Assembly: GCF_020080835.1 (NCBI RefSeq)
Contig: NC_058165.1
Span: 5,617,771-5,681,770 of the forward strand
Length of the DNA: 64,000 nucleotides
Direction: 5' to 3'
Source of the DNA: Cotesia glomerata
Taxonomy: Eukaryota; Arthropoda; Insecta; Hymenoptera; Braconidae
The position numbers were made by a program, and so were the translations under genes. The notes below the pieces were generated by a model, which saw nothing but the letters and a program-made list of their open reading frames with translations, was not told the DNA's origin and ran no database searches. This document shows, piece by piece, positions 46,940 through 57,939 of this stretch (positions within the stretch are counted from its first letter, which is position 1; every line of letters starts with the position of its first letter).

Positions 46940-47145
46940 TTTTTCCCCTCCGGGCGTAAAGCGGCAACTTCAGCCCCGCTGCGCTAAACGAAGTTGCCGT
47001 TTTCCGCCTTCGTCGAGGAAAAAAATAGTATGAACTCCTCGGGAAGTAAAGTAAGAAAGGTCTCAGATCACATGCAATTGTTGGCCGAGGCGAAGCCGAG
47101 GTGTGTAATATAGTATATTACACCTAGGGGTGTAATATACTATAT
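46940..47145. repeat. Hairpin repeat family F, copy 2
   Basis: First hairpin CCTCCGGGCGTAAAGCGGC around CCCCGCTGCGCTAAACG; the second hairpin is partly rearranged, with its core reading GGCCGAGGCGAAGCCGAGG, inverted relative to copies 1 and 3. Confidence 0.8.
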
Positions 47146-47403
47146 TTGAGTCAAAGATATGGCTTATATTCAGTGTATTAATTTTAATAGAATAGTCTTT
47201 TGTTTATAGTTAACAAATCTTTCTTTAATACAATTAAAATAAGTGATTCCGGCTATTATGAATCAATTCTTTTCATGTCAATTTTTTATTTTCAATTCAG
47301 CTGAAAAGTAATCCATGTTTAAATAAAACAAATTTTTTAGTATTAAATATATATTTTTAAGTTATTTTAAATAAATCTACGAAATTAAATCAAACAAACT
47401 GTT

Positions 47404-47628
47404 TTTTTCCCCTCCGGTCGTAAAGTGGCAACTTCAGCCCCGCTGCGTTAAACGAAGTTGCCGCTTTACGCCTCCGTCGAGGAAAAAAATAGTATACACT
47501 CCTCGGGAAGTAAATAAGAAAGCCTCAGATCACATGTTTGTTGACCTCGGCTTCGCCTCGGCCAACAATTACATGTGATCTGAGACATTTCTTACTTTAC
47601 TTCCCTAGGGGTGTAATGTACTATTCTC
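47404..47628. repeat. Hairpin repeat family F, copy 3
   Basis: The most complete copy: CCTCCGGTCGTAAAGTGGC...GCCGCTTTACGCCTCCG, then TAGTATACACTCC...GGGGTGTAATGTACTA with core CCTCGGCTTCGCCTCGG. Confidence 0.85.
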
Positions 47629-47967
47629 AGTGTAGTAATGTAAAGTACAAAATTACAAATATCAAAACAAAATTATTATACAGAAGTCTTCAAAACGAAG
47701 AAAAGACTAAAAAATGTAACATTTTATACTTCTAACCTAATTAGGAATTTTTCTTTTTAAAACTTTCTTTGAAACATTCAATTTCTTAATTAGTTAGTTT
47801 ATTAACAACTGTAATTGTACACTAACAACGAAAGTGTCTTTTATTTTTAAAAGTCGCAACGATTCATTGCTTATTCCCATTTTACTGATTAATTAATTTT
47901 GCATGGCGATTTAACAGAATTATCATAAACCTTTCCGTACGCAATAATTCCATAATTCATTTATTTA

Positions 47968-48169
47968 CACACAAAAAAAAATTAGCTTGAATCAAGAGAA
48001 AAATTTTTGAACTAAGAAAATAATTTTGAAAAGTTTCATTGTCTTGAATCAAGACGAAAAATTCTTTAATCAAGAAAAATTTCTTAGTTTCAGGATTTTT
48101 CTGCTCAAACCAAGAAGATAAAGTTCTTCAAAATTATTTACTTGACTCAAGTAAATTTTGTTTTCTGTG
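47968..48169. mobile_element. Family A MITE, intact copy
   Basis: After TA, CACACAAAAAAAAATTAGCT to TTTTGTTTTCTGTG. It provides the empty site for the insertion at 25149-26041. Confidence 0.8.
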
Positions 48170-48174
48170 AGCAA

Positions 48175-49645
48175 TTATAGGATTTTCAATTCCGAAAAAA
48201 CGACACTTTATCAAAACGGAAATTTATTGTGTATGTTAAAATATAAAATTGTGTAAAATTGTACTTATTGAAAAAATTTTTACTCATTAAGTAACACATA
48301 AATATATTGTGTGCTAAAATAATACACTTTGATCTCAGAGTGCTGATAAAATCCGATTGCAGTAAAAATATCAAACGGCTTTGAGTGTCGGTTACGAAGT
48401 TGGTTGGGAATCAGGTGATTGAAATGCCTCGAAGTACTCTCTATAAAATTGAAGTCGTGATTTTTAAAACCAAATCATCAATATTCACTATGTGGTACAA
48501 AGTGTATCTACTACCTGAAATAATAATATACTTTCAACTACCGAATAGTAAACATTTACTATTGAATACTGAAAATCGCTACTTTCGACTTTACACGTAT
48601 AATATCGGTATTCATCGGACTGTTTCTTTTTATTTATTGAAATAATTTTTTAAAAATTTTTATTGTAAATTTTGTGAATTTTTTTAAGGGATGAAACAAG
48701 ACGATTTTAGACGAAGTCTGTCATTGCTTTCGTCCGAGATAGTATTTTATTTTATTCCGTGCTACCGCTCAATTTTTCATATCACTTGTATCGAAACTTG
48801 AAGTTTTAATGTCAGGGGACAGAAATTCGACAGTTGCTGCCCTCAGAAAGAAAACGATATCATCAGTCTGAAATTTTATCGTTTCGAGTTTCGACAAGGT
48901 CAATACATTCGATAGAGGTTAAAATTCCAAAAGCGATGTAAAATCATCATACTATGATGTGATGTTCATCTATTCAAGGCAATTTTCACTAATTAATGCC
49001 TAAAGAGAATCCTGACATTTATATAGTTATAGTATTGACTGACATTATCAACGATTACTCCGAAGCTAACCAAGCAACAAAATCGTGAGTACATTGACTA
49101 ATTAGTAACAAATTCAGCACAACAAATCAATTAAATTGCTAGAATAACTCCTGAAATATTTATGTTAATACAAAATTATGTTGTTAATCCTAGTTTTACA
49201 AAGATTAGTTGCTGATCAAGTCTTGGTTTGCCAGTTATAGCCCAACACCTACTCAGTCTCGAGTCACCCAGTCTTTAAACACGTTTGAATTCATGCATGA
49301 ATTCATAAAAGTAACCCTTGAGTAAGTGTAATTTATATATATTTATTAATTTTTAGTGCGAAACAAACCTTAGTAGTTAGGTTCATACAAAATAAGTGAA
49401 AATTTATTTATTCAAATAAAAAATTACGGGATGAATATCGTAATCGAGAACCCGACTTTCAATATGTTAATTAAGTTCGATTATTTTTAATTTTCAAATT
49501 TACTAGTAACATACGAATTTTTATGATATAGTATTGTAAAAATTAATTTTTACATCGTAAGAATTCATACATAACTAGTAAATTTTTAAATATAAAATAA
49601 CAGAGTTTAAGATATTGAAAGTTGGGTCCAAGATTACGATATTTA
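48175..49645. other. Gene-free region
   Basis: An 86-codon plus-strand frame (48385-48645) starts at TTG and has no motif. 48670-49080 is GC-richer but not recognised. Confidence 0.4.
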
Positions 49646-50437
49646 TACACTGAAAAGAAATTAACTTGAATCAAGAAAAAAATTCTTGAACCAAGAAAAT
49701 AATTTTTAAGTTTAATTGTCTTGAATCAAGATAAAAAATTCTTGAATTAATTAAATTCATTTAAGCCAAGAAAAATTTTTTAGTTTAAGAATTTTCAACT
49801 TAAATTAAGAAGACAAAACAGTAAAAAATATTGTGTAAGATCTACACAATTACTGTGTTAAGGTACACGGAGAAAAATTAATTATAGTATTTACTATACG
49901 AAAATATTAACTCCTACTATCTGAAATGGTAATAAAATTAATTAGTCACAAAATAATAGGTGTTATCATTGAAAATTGTACTAGTTACTATTAATAATGG
50001 TAACGATTACTATCGAAAATGATAATTGTAATTATCAAAAATTATAACTGCTATAATCGAAGATGGTAACTGTAACCATCGCAGATTGTAAAAATTCTGA
50101 AAGAAAAAATAATATAAATTTATTTTATTTAATTCTTTATTTGCATCCATATTTTAGTTATAAACATTTTTTCCTTTAAAATTTTAAAACAAGTAATAAC
50201 ACAATCGTCTTAATCCATATATAATTAAAATTTCTAAATATTAGAGCTGTTATTGATTATTTTTAATGATTGACTATGATTATCAAAATAGCAATTATTC
50301 AAGATTTGGGTTACTAAAAAAGTCTTATTATTATCAATTGTTAATATTTTTTTACAAGATAAAATAATGAAACATCATTTGATGGTTCCATTATAATTGA
50401 ATTAATTATAATTCTATCATCTATATTATTAAGAGAA

Positions 50438-50954
50438 TACCCGCATGAAAATACTATATATCGTTAAAAATATATTATACAATATATTGCATATAAGTGA
50501 TGAATATATGGCGGCAAAATTGTCTATATTGAAAAGTATAACTTTATTCTATATATGGAACCATGTATTTTAAATAATATATTCATTAATATATGGTGAT
50601 CCATATATTGTTTAGTATATATCATCTGCTATATTACCAAATACATAAAAACCATATATAATATATGAAGAATATATGTGACACCATATATTTATCGATA
50701 CATTACTTTAAGTATAAGGTATCATTATATAAAAAGTTATACCGATACACGTATGGATCGTACATACATGAATCAAATATATTGATGAATATATGGTTTA
50801 TACATGAAAATGATATATTTATTTACAATATATTTTTTTATATCATTGTGGCAAAATTATAGATATGATTTTATATATCGTTCCATATATCACATTATAA
50901 TATCAATATATTTAATCATATATTTTGAAACATATAAACCTTTTCCAAGCGGGT
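50438..50954. mobile_element. 517-bp element with 13-bp flanking duplication
   Basis: ATTATTAAGAGAA occurs at 50425-50437 and 50955-50967. The element runs TACCCGCATG...CCAAGCGGGT, with a short inverted ACCCGC end, and contains many ATATATGG/CCATATAT motifs. Superfamily unknown. Confidence 0.65.
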
Positions 50955-51104
50955 ATTATTAAGAGAAAATACTCTATCTCTAGATTCATAATTAATAAAT
51001 GACCTTATATCTTGTGAATTATTGACATTTTTAAAAATATAGGCTCACTCCGACATTATACTCATTGAGACCTTTCATTTGAGTACCCACATCAATTTTT
51101 CATA

Positions 51105-51185
<81 letters not shown>
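51105..51185. repeat. (AT)n microsatellite
   Basis: About 40 AT units. Confidence 0.95.
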
Positions 51186-51189
<4 letters not shown>

Positions 51190-52010
51190 AAATTTTGATT
51201 TTTTTGGAAATTTCAAATTTTTTTTGAAAAATATGGCGTTGAAACTTGTTTTAGACAAATGAAAATTTAAATATAAATTCAATCCGAATTTAATCCCGAT
51301 TTTTTGTGCACTACACTGCGCTACAACTGCTTTTAGTTAATTCAGAAATGTATTCACACTAACGCAGATTCTTAATTTCTTAAATATTTTTTACTAGCTT
51401 AGATAGTAGCTATTATTATTACTGATGGTAACTGCAACCATCAGGTTATATTAGGAATTACGATTTTGATAATAGTAGTAACTATAGTTAAAATAATAAT
51501 AGCTATTATTACTGATTACCATCATAATAGTAGTAGTTACCATCAGGATGGTAACTACTACAATTCAGATGACTTACATAATTATTTAAATAATATTTAC
51601 TACTATCGAATTCAGTTAATAGATTTTACCATAACTAGATAATAAACTCTACTATAAAATTTTCTCCGTGTAGTTGTTGTGGTACAATATTGTCACAAAA
51701 TTAGAGATCATACGCGCCACAACAGTATATGAGCTTGTAGCTAAGTAATCCATATAATTTTTACGCAAGACTGTACCCGTGGAGACACAACCCATACAAT
51801 TGTTTCTGTCCGACTCCATAGATATATACTTTTTCATAAATTTTTGAACTTTAATCCGTTGTTTATAAATAATTAGACGGTGAAAAACTTTTTTTTATAT
51901 TTTTTTAAACTCACAACAAATACGTTAAAAGACTGTCAGTTTTTTGAAAGTTTTTTTTTATAACTAAGAATCTGGTACAGAACTGCAGAGAGCGTATGCA
52001 ATCAATGTTA

Positions 52011-52251
52011 CACTGATAAAAAAATTGACTTGACTCAAGAGCCAAACTCTTGAACCAAGTATTCCATTTTGAAGAAAATGATTTTCTTGAGTCAAGAGAA
52101 TAAATTCTTGAGCTAAGAAATTATTCTTGGTCTAAGAAAATTTTCTTGAGTCAAGAATTTATTCTCTTGACTCAAGAAAATCATTTTCTTCAAAATGGAT
52201 TTCTTGGTTCAAGAGTTTGGCTCTTGAGTCAAGTTAATTTTTTTATCAGTG
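52011..52251. mobile_element. 241-bp palindromic family A MITE with TA duplication
   Basis: TA at 52009-52010 and 52252-52253. The element is an almost perfect palindrome, CACTGATAAAAAAATTGACT to its inverse. The flanks AATGTTA and TACATATC join to match the uninterrupted copy at about 42598-42610. Confidence 0.95.
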
Positions 52252-52559
52252 TACATATCCAATTTTCAATTGAATTCATTTCGAGTTATAGGTAGTCAAT
52301 CGACTTCAACTTTTTAGGGTAATGTGTCATCATGTCCTTAATAAGTATACAAAAATTTAGAATTTTCTGACGGTATGCCTTAACCACGACAACTACCTTA
52401 AATCCGGTCCACACAAAATTAGTGTTGAAATTCAACACACTTTGTGTTATTTTAACAAAAAATTTCTAATACAGACCGTATTTACGCAAGTACACAATAT
52501 TTTTTGCTGTGAAGTTCTTTAAAATTATTTATTTGATTCAAGTTAATTTTTTTTTCTAT

Positions 52560-52935
52560 ATCAGTGTAAATCCAAGTGTTTTAAAAGTGACTACAAATGG
52601 GCATTTAACATAGGAAATCAAAACAAATGGAAGTGTTTTAAAAGTGACTACAATGCTTCAAGATAGGAACAAAATACTTTATGTGTATTTTGATAAAACA
52701 CTTAAATTCACAGTGATATATATCACTGTAAATCCAAGTGTGTTCTTTAGTGCATTCTTTTAATACACATTAAGTGTGTACTATGCTTTGACGGCATACG
52801 CAAACTATAGAACTTTAACGCGCCATAAAACGTGTAAAAAGTGACTACAAAAAAGTATAGTTTGTTTACGGCGTTGAATATGGAACACACTTCATGTGTG
52901 TTAAAGTAACGCACTTAGGTTTTGCTGTATACATC
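52560..52935. repeat. Repeat with CAAGTGT/ACACTTG motifs
   Basis: Internal copies of AAATCCAAGTGT and AAAAGTGACTACAA, with a TGATATATATCA palindrome near 52714. Probably one or two small elements; limits uncertain. Confidence 0.5.
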
Positions 52936-52995
52936 GTAATTTTGAGTATAATTTTCTTTCCGTGTACACCACCGTTTAAATAAGTCATGTACCTA

Positions 52996-53699
52996 CACGG
53001 AAAAAAGTAAACTATAATATTCACTCGGATTCCGGTTAATTTTTATAGTTTCAAACAGTAAAGCGGACATCGGGGTGCCAAAAATATAAATATTACTGAA
53101 CTTAATGTAGAAAATATAAAAGCCACAGTTTATAATTTAATATCTAAAATAAGTGATTAGTAGCTGTCACTATAGTAAATAACGACTCTTTCATCTTAAA
53201 AAATTACTGTTTCAAACAGTAAAAATTGCCATTTCAATATACAGTCGATATTATGAGGAGAAGGGGAACTCAGATGAACGAGAAGGGGGTCTCACTCTAG
53301 GAGAATTTAACATTTGAAACAGTAAAAATTATACTTTTAAAATATACATTTTACCAGTCCAAGCAAGTCAATAATTACAGTTTGATTTTTAGCGTTGCGT
53401 TTAAAATTTACCATTTTACTTTGTAAATATTGACGTTGCTTGTATTAGAAATTTACTAACTTTATTTTATACTTTTTACATATAAGATCATTTTTTAGGT
53501 ACGAAATGATAAATATCAAAGTCTGAATTCTTAATTATTATACTTCAACATTTTAGACATTTACATAGCGAATGTTACTGTTTGAAATAGTATTTTTTTT
53601 CATGTAAAGAGTAAATTGTAACGTTTAAATGGTAAATATTATAAAGTGAATAGTAAAATCACGATTTTACTGTTTGAAATGGTAATTTTCAGCAGTTGA
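52996..53699. mobile_element. MITE copy 2 (CACGGAAAAAAGTAAAC), truncated
   Basis: Preceded by TA. It matches 19001-19694 almost base for base and then stops within GCAGTTGA, lacking the right ~65 bp. Confidence 0.85.
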
Positions 53700-53700
53700 G

Positions 53701-54400
53701 CACTGTCAGATAAGATTCCACCAACGTAGTCCTAACTACTGCTCTAACCTATCTACTGTTGTCAATTCGTATCGATTAAATTCAAAATTTTCAAAAATAA
53801 TTTTTCAAAGGTCTTTGTACCTCCACTGGTCAATAAAATACTCTCCTTGGTCGCTGCTTCCGCAAAAATATCTGAGAAAACAATTGTGGTGCATGCTTCA
53901 ATGTCGACGGTCACCGCCGGAATGGCAGTCCCAGCACCAGAGGACCACCAGCACCTTCTCCCATCGTCTTCTGTGGAAGTGGGCGTGAAGTAATGTAAAA
54001 ATTGGGCATCTGGGATTGGTTAACCCGGGGGTTCTCAATTGGTCCACTTGTTAGCAGGCGGTGCCTTTCGGCAAACACGGTATGTGCAGTGGGTTAAGTT
54101 GATGCTGCGCAAGGTGATACACCACGCCTCCATCAGGACATTCCAACCCCGTGGGACTTGGTGCACGCTGTTCTAGCTGCCCGTGACACATTCGACAAGC
54201 GGCGCCGTAACGGGAAACAACGCGCGGCTAGGGACTTGGAAGAATCCTCACCTCACCTCCTGACCTAAGAGGAAATCACACACTCCACCCTCATCACTAG
54301 CACACATCGTTTACGTTAAAGATCGTGACGTTTCTCGGGTACCCATCTAACAACTCTCTGGTGGTAGTGAATTTAAATTTTCCGATCATATCAGACCTCT
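53701..54400. other. GC-rich segment, probably a decayed gene or element
   Basis: About 700 bp of distinctly GC-richer DNA. Short protein-like plus-strand stretches exist (around 54150-54260: PWDLVHAVLAARDTFDKRR) but stops interrupt them. Could be a decayed retroelement; not identified. Confidence 0.4.
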
Positions 54401-54811
54401 AGTCGAAATAAAACAAAACGTATTTATGGTTTAAGCTCAAGTGATTTATCAGTTTATTACTTTGTTAATTTTTCTAATTAATAAATTTTTTATTTTAATC
54501 TTAATTGTTATTTTTGTTGTCGGCAACTTTAATAATATCAATAAATTTAGTGCGAAAATAATGTGATGAGTAAACATCGAAATAATCCAGCAATGATTTG
54601 CAAAACTCATTTTAAAATTGGAGTGATCATACAATTTATTTTTTTTTAATTTAAAAAAATAATTGAGGTGCCGTGATTTAAGACAGAAAAACTTGGCAAG
54701 TGTTCTCATCTCCGATGAACAGTAAAAAATTTATTGTCTGTCTAAAAAATAGTTACCAAGTGAAATAAAAGAAGTTGAAAGAAAAATTATTTTGAAGCAA
54801 TAGATTAAAAG

Positions 54812-55140
54812 AAGTGGTTCTACGGCTTCATCACGCGTTCCGACGAGTGGAGCGGTCTCCTGCCCAGCTCCACTATTGTGGGTGCTGGGGGGTCACCATG
54901 GTTAGGCTTAGGAGCTGGTGGTGGCGCGGGCGCAACCACTGGAGGTGGCAGTCCTGTAGAGTTAGAAGGACACTGGGGAAGAAAATTGTACGGTGCAAGT
55001 GTTGCTCCACCGCCTCCGCCACCGCACCATCATCCACGAGCAGCACCGCTGGTATTTGCGCCCCAAGATATGAGACAAATTCTCAAAGAAGAGCCCGTGC
55101 CACGTGCTTGGCCGCAACCTGCTCTTGCTGACAATGCATC
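54812..55140 (+). CDS. kn: Collier/knot (EBF) N-terminal exon
   Basis: COE transcription factors specify neurons, muscle and blood cells in insects. The frame reads a Gly-rich segment, then WGRKLYGASV, a Pro/His-rich run, and DMRQILKEEPVPRAWPQP. WGRKLY and the LKEEP motif are hallmarks of insect Collier N-termini, just before the DNA-binding domain. It ends at a donor, GCATC/GTAAGTTT, phase 2. No ATG is present early in the frame; it is open back to a stop at 54806, so the exon may begin at an acceptor near 54808-54811 (TTAAAAG) with the initiator Met in an upstream exon. The DNA-binding-domain exon that should follow is not found in 55141-64000, implying a long intron, as is usual for this gene. 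Confidence 0.8.
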
Positions 55141-56124
55141 GTAAGTTTTGTTGAAAAAAAAATTTTTTTTTAATGATTTATTCGCAGGAAAAATTTTTTC
55201 AAAAAGTAGGAATTTATTTTTGTTGAGAAAAATATAGATAGACTTTTATTTTGCTGGGTCAAAAAAATTTTTTTAATAATATTTTTCAGATAAAAAAAAA
55301 TGTTAAAGAGTCTTTAATATTAATCAGAGCAGTTTTTTATTGATTTTTTATTCTTGATTCAGAAACTATCAAGCAAAAAAATTAAAACGACATATATTTT
55401 CAATGGAAATTTAATGCTCTTTAAAAAATCAGGCCTTGAACATTTATTTAATTATCTATCTGTGATTTTTTGAGATATTGAAATCTTGAAATTTTTCAAC
55501 TCATGAACGAATCAATGATAAGGAGAAATTGATAGTCTTCTGAAGGAAATTGAATGCTCTACAAAAAAAGGTATCTTACCATTTTTCGATAAATTGACGC
55601 ACTTAAAAGTTATTCGAGGTTAATTAAAATAGAATTTGTAGTAATTTAAAATTGTAAAGTTTTATGATAAGTAGATTTAGCATGAAATTCTTCCGACATA
55701 AATTGAATTTTATCGAGTATCCAATCTACAATACCCTCCACAAATCAATACGAATTAAAAACAATTTGTAAATTACAGTACGGATGAAGTAAAATTGCCA
55801 TAACTTTGATAATTAAACTCAATTATTTCAATAAAAAAGTTTGGAATTTAATGCTCAGAGAAGATAAGATTTATTCAACCAATTAAAATTCTTTAGAAGA
55901 TCGAAATAGTTTTTTAATAATAAATAAATAAATATTTTCTTAAATTTTATGTTTTTTAAGGAAAAATGTTGATTTTCTAACATTAATATTTAGAGGTCGT
56001 GAATTAATATTTTCATTTTATATGAAGATATTTTTAAACATTAGAATTTTATATTTTTTTTTTTTAAATTAAAAGAATATTTCATATTCACAGTATTTAA
56101 TAACCAAAAATTGATTATATATTA
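55141..56124 (+). other. Start of the Collier intron
   Basis: AT-rich DNA following the donor at 55141. Nothing else is recognised. Confidence 0.45.
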
Positions 56125-56618
56125 GGGGATATTCTGGTCTAGAACCTTGAATTTGAAGTCATTTTTGAAGTGTTGAAAAAAAAGCAATCAATATTTTTAC
56201 TATAGATTTTTTTATATGATATTTATTAATATTTCAAGAATACAGTAAAAAAAATTAAAAATTCAAAAGGTTATTAGCTGATTAAGTGGGAGGTTTCAAA
56301 AAATTGGTACGCGACCATACCCACAATTCCAACCCTCCTAGCAATCGGAAAAAAACAAATAAACAAGATTATTAATCTAGAGTAATACCGATATCGTCCT
56401 AACTGAGAAAAAGTGGAAAAAATTTTTTTTTCACCAAATGGCGACTGCCTGAAAGAAAATTAATTTTTGTACCACTTCTTTTGAGTTTTTCGAATTTTTT
56501 AAAAATAGTAAATATTGAAATTCGGGGATGAGGCTAGTTCATGCGCTTAACTTAAGCTTTAAAAATATGAAAAAAAAAAATCAATTTTTTTCAAATTTCT
56601 TGACCAGAATATCCTCTC
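56125..56618. mobile_element. Short relative of the 34435-35545 TTAA element
   Basis: Ends GGGGATATTCTGGTCTAGAA and CTTGACCAGAATATCCTCTC, TTAA on the right (56619-56622); on the left the target has drifted to ATTA. Internally deleted, no coding part. Confidence 0.75.
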
Positions 56619-56622
56619 TTAA

Positions 56623-57414
56623 AACATCATAATTAACTTAAAAAACGTAGTTTCGATTTGGTTTGTAAACAATTTTAATTTAGATCTTGACATTTTTTGG
56701 CTAAAATTATTTTTTTATTTAATTTTTATAGTAAAATAAAATAAAAACTTATTTATTTAAGTATCTCTTAATTAATATATTTTTTTGAATTTTCGACTCA
56801 TAACCAACGTTAGATATATATTTTAAAATAGAATATTTTTCGATATATTTGAAAAAAGCAAATACTTATTATTATCACGATTTAGACGATATGTGTCTTT
56901 ATGTAGTGTAGGATTTGAGCGTACGTATATAACATATAGACATCTATAGATAATGTTATATACAGAATGACTATGCTGGTGAACAATAAACTGCGGTTTA
57001 TTGTAGCCTCGCTTAACGGATTTGTACGACGTGCAAACGACGACACAGAGACTACCCTGATAACGGGAAGCCAAAGGTAAACCGAGTAGGTGGTGAATCT
57101 CTAATCCAATAGCGGTTCCCTTTAACTAACTCCACCCAAACATTTCTCTCAGTACCTACTGCTCTACTATACCCGGTAATGCACTATACTCACATTCTCA
57201 TCCTCTTTCAACCTCGGATACAAACTCTTAACTACTTTAATTGCCATCGAATCAATGTAATTATACTAATTCCGACGACGATTCGTTCTATCTTATTGAC
57301 TCCCAATTCGTTAATTCAGTCAGTACACTGAAAAGGTTAGAGGAAACGCCAAAGAAAATAGAAAATGTGGTTATACTGGATAAAAGTATTGTTATTGGAA
57401 CTATCGGAAACATA
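56623..57414. other. Gene-free stretch
   Basis: No gene. 56860-57240 is GC-richer and not recognised. Confidence 0.4.
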
Positions 57415-57416
57415 TA

Positions 57417-57905
57417 CACTGAGAGAAAAGTGCATAGTTAGCTGAATTATAACTTCACAAGTATAAAAATATAGTTTTCTGAACTTTTTTTTTTGTAGTT
57501 ACTTGAACTATGCATTAGTTTAAGTGACTATTGATAAATTGTTATATTGACTATATTTTAATAAATACTTTCCGTTATAGTGTTTCACAAAAAATTATTA
57601 AGTGACTAAAATGATTTGACGGACGATGTCTCAGATAGCTTAACTGGAAGAGCCCTTGGTGCGTAACTAAAAGATCCGAGTTCGATTCCCGGTCCAGGCT
57701 GTCCGAATTATTCTTTCTGTTTTCTGAGTTAAAGTTAATCAAGATGACTACTAAGCCGATATTTAACTAAAAATAGTTGAGTAACTATCTATTGGGGTTC
57801 AATATACCTAATAAATAATTTTAGTTACAAGAACTTCAATTAAATAGTGGTGATGCTATTTAACTAAATTTTCTTAGTTCAGAAAACTATATTTTTCTCT
57901 CAGAT
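57417..57905 (+). mobile_element. tRNA-carrying TIR element, copy 4
   Basis: After TA, CACTGAGAGAAAAGTGCATA to TATATTTTTCTCTCAG. tRNA-like part at 57621-57703 (GGACGATGTCTCAGATAGC, TTCGATTCCCGG, CTGTCC). Confidence 0.85.
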
Positions 57906-57939
57906 CATAAATGGTGTTAGGAAGATGGAATTAAATGTA

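Larger units (their letters stand above)
46855..47640. repeat. AT-rich repeat I, copy 2, holding two F hairpins
   Basis: It starts CACTGAGAGAATTAATTA and ends TATTCTCAGTG. It matches 39840-41535 in the parts not occupied by insertions. Confidence 0.6.
49866..51670. mobile_element. TA-flanked element N (CACGGAGAAAAATTAATT)
   Basis: TA at 49864-49865 and 51671-51672. The ends CACGGAGAAAAATTAATTAT and AAAATTTTCTCCGTG are inverted. Rich in ATGGTAACTA-type repeats in both orientations. No ORF of note. Confidence 0.8.
49862..52397. mobile_element. TTAA element C, copy 3 (carrying insertions)
   Basis: TTAA at 49858-49861 and 52398-52401. Only GGTA precedes the first insertion; the rest resumes at TAGTTGTTGTGGTACAATAT (51671) and matches 42263-42747. 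Confidence 0.85.
49819..52509. mobile_element. Element D in the nest
   Basis: Ends CAGTAAAAAATATTGTGTA and TACACAATATTTTTTGCTG, inverted. After removing the inner insertions only about 150 bp remain. Confidence 0.65.
49648..52566. mobile_element. Family A MITE holding a multi-level transposon nest
   Basis: TA flanks at 49646-49647 and 52567-52568. The ends CACTGAAAAGAAATTAACTTG and TTCAAGTTAATTTTTTTTTCTATATCAGTG belong together. Between them lie, outermost first, element D (49819-52509), TTAA element C (49862-52397) and MITE N (49866-51670). N holds the element at 50438-50954, and C also holds a young family A MITE at 52011-52251. Confidence 0.8.

Noticed and set aside
54814..55131. 105-codon frame beginning with GTG, overlapping the Collier exon
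   Set aside because: Wrong frame; the overlapping frame has the WGRKLY and LKEEP motifs of Collier and ends at a splice donor.
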